In this document: positions 62,047 through 64,000 of the stretch, one piece after another
How the letters are laid out: each line of letters opens with the position of its first letter
Position numbering within the stretch: the stretch's first letter is position 1
DNA from: Lachnospiraceae bacterium XPB1003
Lineage (GTDB): Bacteria > Bacillota > Clostridia > Lachnospirales > Lachnospiraceae
NCBI GenBank assembly: GCA_900102065.1
Contig: FMVK01000004.1
Coordinates: 124,001 to 188,000 of the forward strand
Reading direction: 5' to 3'
DNA: 64,000 bases
Translations under genes and position numbers: made by a program
The notes under the pieces: generated by a model
What the model was told of the DNA's origin: nothing
The model's database searches: none
The model's input: only the letters and a program-made list of their open reading frames with translations

Positions 62047-63021
62047 TTGGCACAGCAGAGAAAACCTTTAGTAACAAACATTTTTACGGCAGATCCTTCT
62101 GCACATGTTTTCAATGACAAGATATATGTTTATCCTTCTCATGATATCCCCCACAACGGTGAGGATGATGATGAAGGAAGCGAATATATGATGGAAGACT
62201 ACCACATCCTTTCAATGGATAACCCGGATGCGGAATGCGTTGATAACGGTGAAGCTCTTCACATGAAGGACGTTCCGTGGGTTAGCAAGCAGATGTGGGC
62301 TCCCGATGCGGTTTGCAAGGACGGAAAGTATTATCTCTACTTCCCCGCAAGAGATAAGGAAGGAATCTTCAGGATCGGTGTTGCTGTCAGCGACAGCCCT
62401 GTAGGACCTTTCAAGGCAGAGCCTGATTATATAAAGGGAACATACAGTATCGATCCTGCAACATTCATGGATGATGACGGAAGAGTATATATGTACAACG
62501 GCGGTCTTTGGGGCGGTCAGCTTGAAAAGTGGAAGACCGGAACTTTTGATCCCGAAGGCGGAGAACCTGCAAAGGATGAGCCTGCTGTAGGACCTTTATG
62601 TGCTGAGCTTGCAGATAACATGAAGGAGCTTAAGAGTGATTATGTTCACATCAAGATCCTTGATGAGAACGGTGAAGAGATCAAGGCAGGAGACGAGGAG
62701 AGAAGATACTTCGAAGGCCCCTGGATGCATAAGTACAACGGTACTTACTATCTCTCATATTCAACAGGTACAACACACTATATCGTTTATGCAACATCCA
62801 AGAGCCCTATGGGACCTTTCACATACAGAGGCAGGATCCTTGAACCTGTTATCGGATGGACAACACATCATTCCATCATCGAATATCATGGAAAGTGGTA
62901 TCTCTTCTATCATGATTGTGAGCTTTCCGAGGGAATCAACCACAGACGTTGCGTAAAGTTCACAGAGCTTAAATACAATGAGGACGGTACCATCGTTACT
63001 ATCAAGCCTTACGAAGACTGA
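62047..63021 (+). CDS. Glycoside hydrolase family 43 (intracellular arabinofuranosidase/xylosidase type)
   Basis: A 324-residue five-bladed propeller glycosidase. The three catalytic residues expected for GH43 are visible: the base Asp16 in TADPSAHVF, the pKa modulator Asp136 in SIDPATFMD and the acid Glu223 in RYFEGPWMHK. Conserved blocks are MWAPDAVCKDGKYYLYF near 78-94 and GWTTHHSIIEYHGKWYLFYHD near the end. There is no signal peptide, so it acts inside the cell on imported arabino- or xylo-oligosaccharides; the exact bond is not certain. Translation starts at TTG 62047, with AAGGAGG 6 bases upstream and no ATG nearby. A promoter and a cre site lie upstream, and a terminator downstream. 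Confidence 0.92.
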   Translation: MAQQRKPLVTNIFTADPSAHVFNDKIYVYPSHDIPHNGEDDDEGSEYMMEDYHILSMDNPDAECVDNGEALHMKDVPWVSKQMWAPDAVCKDGKYYLYFPARDKEGIFRIGVAVSDSPVGPFKAEPDYIKGTYSIDPATFMDDDGRVYMYNGGLWGGQLEKWKTGTFDPEGGEPAKDEPAVGPLCAELADNMKELKSDYVHIKILDENGEEIKAGDEERRYFEGPWMHKYNGTYYLSYSTGTTHYIVYATSKSPMGPFTYRGRILEPVIGWTTHHSIIEYHGKWYLFYHDCELSEGINHRRCVKFTELKYNEDGTIVTIKPYED

Positions 63022-63040
63022 AAATAATAATTGATCAAAC

Positions 63041-63091
63041 AAAGACTTCGGAGTGTGTCGGGGAGTGATCCCTCGCTCCGGAGTCTTTTTT
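63041..63091 (+). terminator. Terminator of GH43 gene
   Basis: AAGACT-CGGAG pairs with CTCCG-AGTCTT, with a small inner stem GGGA/TCCC, followed by six T's. Confidence 0.85.
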
Positions 63092-63146
63092 ATTGGGGTG
63101 TGGGCAATGATCTTACTTTTTGATGTGATATTGAGGCGCAGACAGA

Positions 63147-63175
63147 TTTAAAAAATAAAAATATTACGTTATAAT
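63147..63175 (+). promoter_or_regulatory. Promoter of the YesM-like kinase gene
   Basis: A perfect -10 TATAAT (63170-63175) with a weak -35 TTTAAA (63147-63152) at 17 bases. The predicted transcription start is at about 63182, two bases before the ATG. Confidence 0.55.
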
Positions 63176-63183
63176 TCAACAAT

Positions 63184-64000
63184 ATGATCCAGAAAATCCG
63201 CAACAGCATATTGCTTAAGTTGGTCTGTATTGTCCTGATAATACTTATCGTGCTTTCAGGTACTTTATATACATCTTATCTGTATGTAAGACAGACCACG
63301 CAAAACTATGCGGAAGGTCTGGCGGAAAGTCTTCTCAGACAGTCTGACAATGCCATCAGTCTGTATGAAGAGAATCTCAGATATAATGCAGAATCGCTTT
63401 ACAGATCCATTGTAATGTATGACCTTACCGAGGATGAAAAGGAAATACGTGAAGCAAGGATCTCGTCTTATTATTCCCAGATAGCTTATAAAAACAGAGA
63501 GATCGCCGCAGCGGTATTTTACGATAATGATATGAATATTGTGGTATCGCTCGGAAAAGTGACGGATATGCCTGAAAAGCAAAAATATCTGCGAACGGGT
63601 GAAGACCTGAATGCAGATAAATATTTTGCCGACAGCGATGAGTATTATTATGCATTTTACTATCCCATATATGACGGCGCGGGGGACAGTCCCAATCAGC
63701 TTGGTATGTGTGTATTTTTCCTGGAGCCTTGGAGGATAGACGGAACACTGAAGAATATCTTAAATGAGTATGTTGTTGCGATGCAGCTCAGTGATTCAAA
63801 TAAGCTGGATCTGTCATTTCATAAATTCGGGGATATCCCTTCGGATCTTGGAATGGAAGATCTGAAGAATGATAAGGATTATGTTTACAGGGAAGGCAAC
63901 TGGCAAAACGGTATCAGGATCTCTCTTGCGGTATCGGTATCCGGTAATACGGCGGGAAGCGGTGCTATAAGGAAGATGATATTGGTCGCTTCAGTTCTCA
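63184..64000 (+). CDS. Sensor histidine kinase N-terminal part (YesM-like), cut by window end
   Basis: An open frame of 272 codons from ATG 63184 runs off the right edge. It encodes a cytoplasmic start MIQKIRNSILLKLV, a first membrane span (about 10-33), and an extracytoplasmic sensor region (about 35-262), rich in Asp, Glu and Tyr with a dCache-like layout (YRSIVMYDL near 72, AAAVFYDNDMNIVVSLGK near 107-124), and the beginning of a second membrane span at RKMILVASVL. This is the form of AraC-partner kinases of the YesM/HPK7 group, which often lie next to polysaccharide-use genes, as with the GH43 gene here. No kinase domain is visible yet, so a methyl-accepting or GGDEF receptor is also possible. 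There is no ribosome site; the gene seems leaderless. Confidence 0.7.
   Translation, partial: MIQKIRNSILLKLVCIVLIILIVLSGTLYTSYLYVRQTTQNYAEGLAESLLRQSDNAISLYEENLRYNAESLYRSIVMYDLTEDEKEIREARISSYYSQIAYKNREIAAAVFYDNDMNIVVSLGKVTDMPEKQKYLRTGEDLNADKYFADSDEYYYAFYYPIYDGAGDSPNQLGMCVFFLEPWRIDGTLKNILNEYVVAMQLSDSNKLDLSFHKFGDIPSDLGMEDLKNDKDYVYREGNWQNGIRISLAVSVSGNTAGSGAIRKMILVASVL

Overview
The window reads as a stretch of core chromosome from an anaerobic Firmicute of the class Clostridia, most likely a Lachnospiraceae member (Butyrivibrio/Lachnospira-like; genus not certain). Supporting signs are the SCIFF six-cysteine ranthipeptide with its radical-SAM maturase beside secDF, the priA-def-fmt-rsmB-rlmN-prpC-prkC-rsgA block, RNase Y, Mini-III, a GNAT-free cysS-mrnC-rlmB block, LexA boxes of the Firmicutes type at recA, a MurE with the DNPR motif of meso-diaminopimelate enzymes, strong AAGGAGG ribosome sites and moderate GC. 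Almost all genes are on the + strand. I see no insertion sequence, prophage, CRISPR array or replication origin.

Layout. 1-1.3 kb: end of a cell-surface glycan operon (GT2 fragment, WecG/TagA-type transferase) and its terminator. 1.5-5.2 kb: SOS-controlled recA-recX, then rny from its own promoter. 5.2-5.6 kb: two divergent tRNA-Leu genes (AAG and CAG). 5.6-12 kb: a GGDEF/EAL membrane protein and a MoxR-DUF58-transglutaminase set. 12.1-19.4 kb: carA, carB, queH, argS and a small DUF6465-like gene. 19.5 kb: tRNA-Met. 19.7-22.7 kb: a zinc-ribbon protein with two perfect tandem-repeat blocks and an acidic unknown protein. 22.7-26.2 kb: ispF with an odd lysine-rich tail, cysS, mrnC, rlmB. 26.3-28.9 kb: HD-GYP protein and a CNNM/CorC-type protein. 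28.9-34.3 kb: scfA, scfB, fused secDF and a membrane-anchored FKBP/trigger-factor-like foldase. 34.3-38.2 kb: recJ, an acyltransferase-like membrane protein and a PfkB-type sugar kinase, overlapping stop-to-start. 38.2-38.4 kb: a possible small RNA. 38.5-53.6 kb: yitT-like gene, murE, priA, def, fmt, a hybrid histidine kinase, rsmB, rlmN, prpC, prkC, rsgA. 53.7-58.4 kb: a second hybrid kinase facing a GT-C-like membrane protein on the - strand. 58.5-64 kb: zinc-ribbon membrane protein with a tiny membrane partner, a four-repeat secreted protein, a TPR-like protein, a GH43 glycosidase under a probable CcpA site, and the first 272 codons of a YesM-like sensor kinase cut by the window end.

How the genes fit together. 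Most of the window is housekeeping: DNA repair (recA, recX, recJ, priA), RNA decay and rRNA/tRNA maturation (rny, mrnC, rlmB, rsmB, rlmN, rsgA, queH), aminoacylation (argS, cysS), translation initiation/processing (fmt, def), pyrimidine/arginine supply (carAB), isoprenoids (ispF), wall (murE, prkC/prpC) and secretion (secDF, foldase). Signalling is heavy: c-di-GMP make/break proteins, two hybrid kinases, a Ser/Thr kinase-phosphatase pair and a third partial kinase. The GH43 gene plus the YesM-like kinase points to plant-polysaccharide use. The items most worth a second look are the SCIFF locus, the IspF tail, the repeat-bearing zinc-ribbon protein, the hybrid kinase embedded in the fmt-rsmB operon, the A34 tRNA-Leu, the C-rich small-RNA candidate and two apparently leaderless genes.
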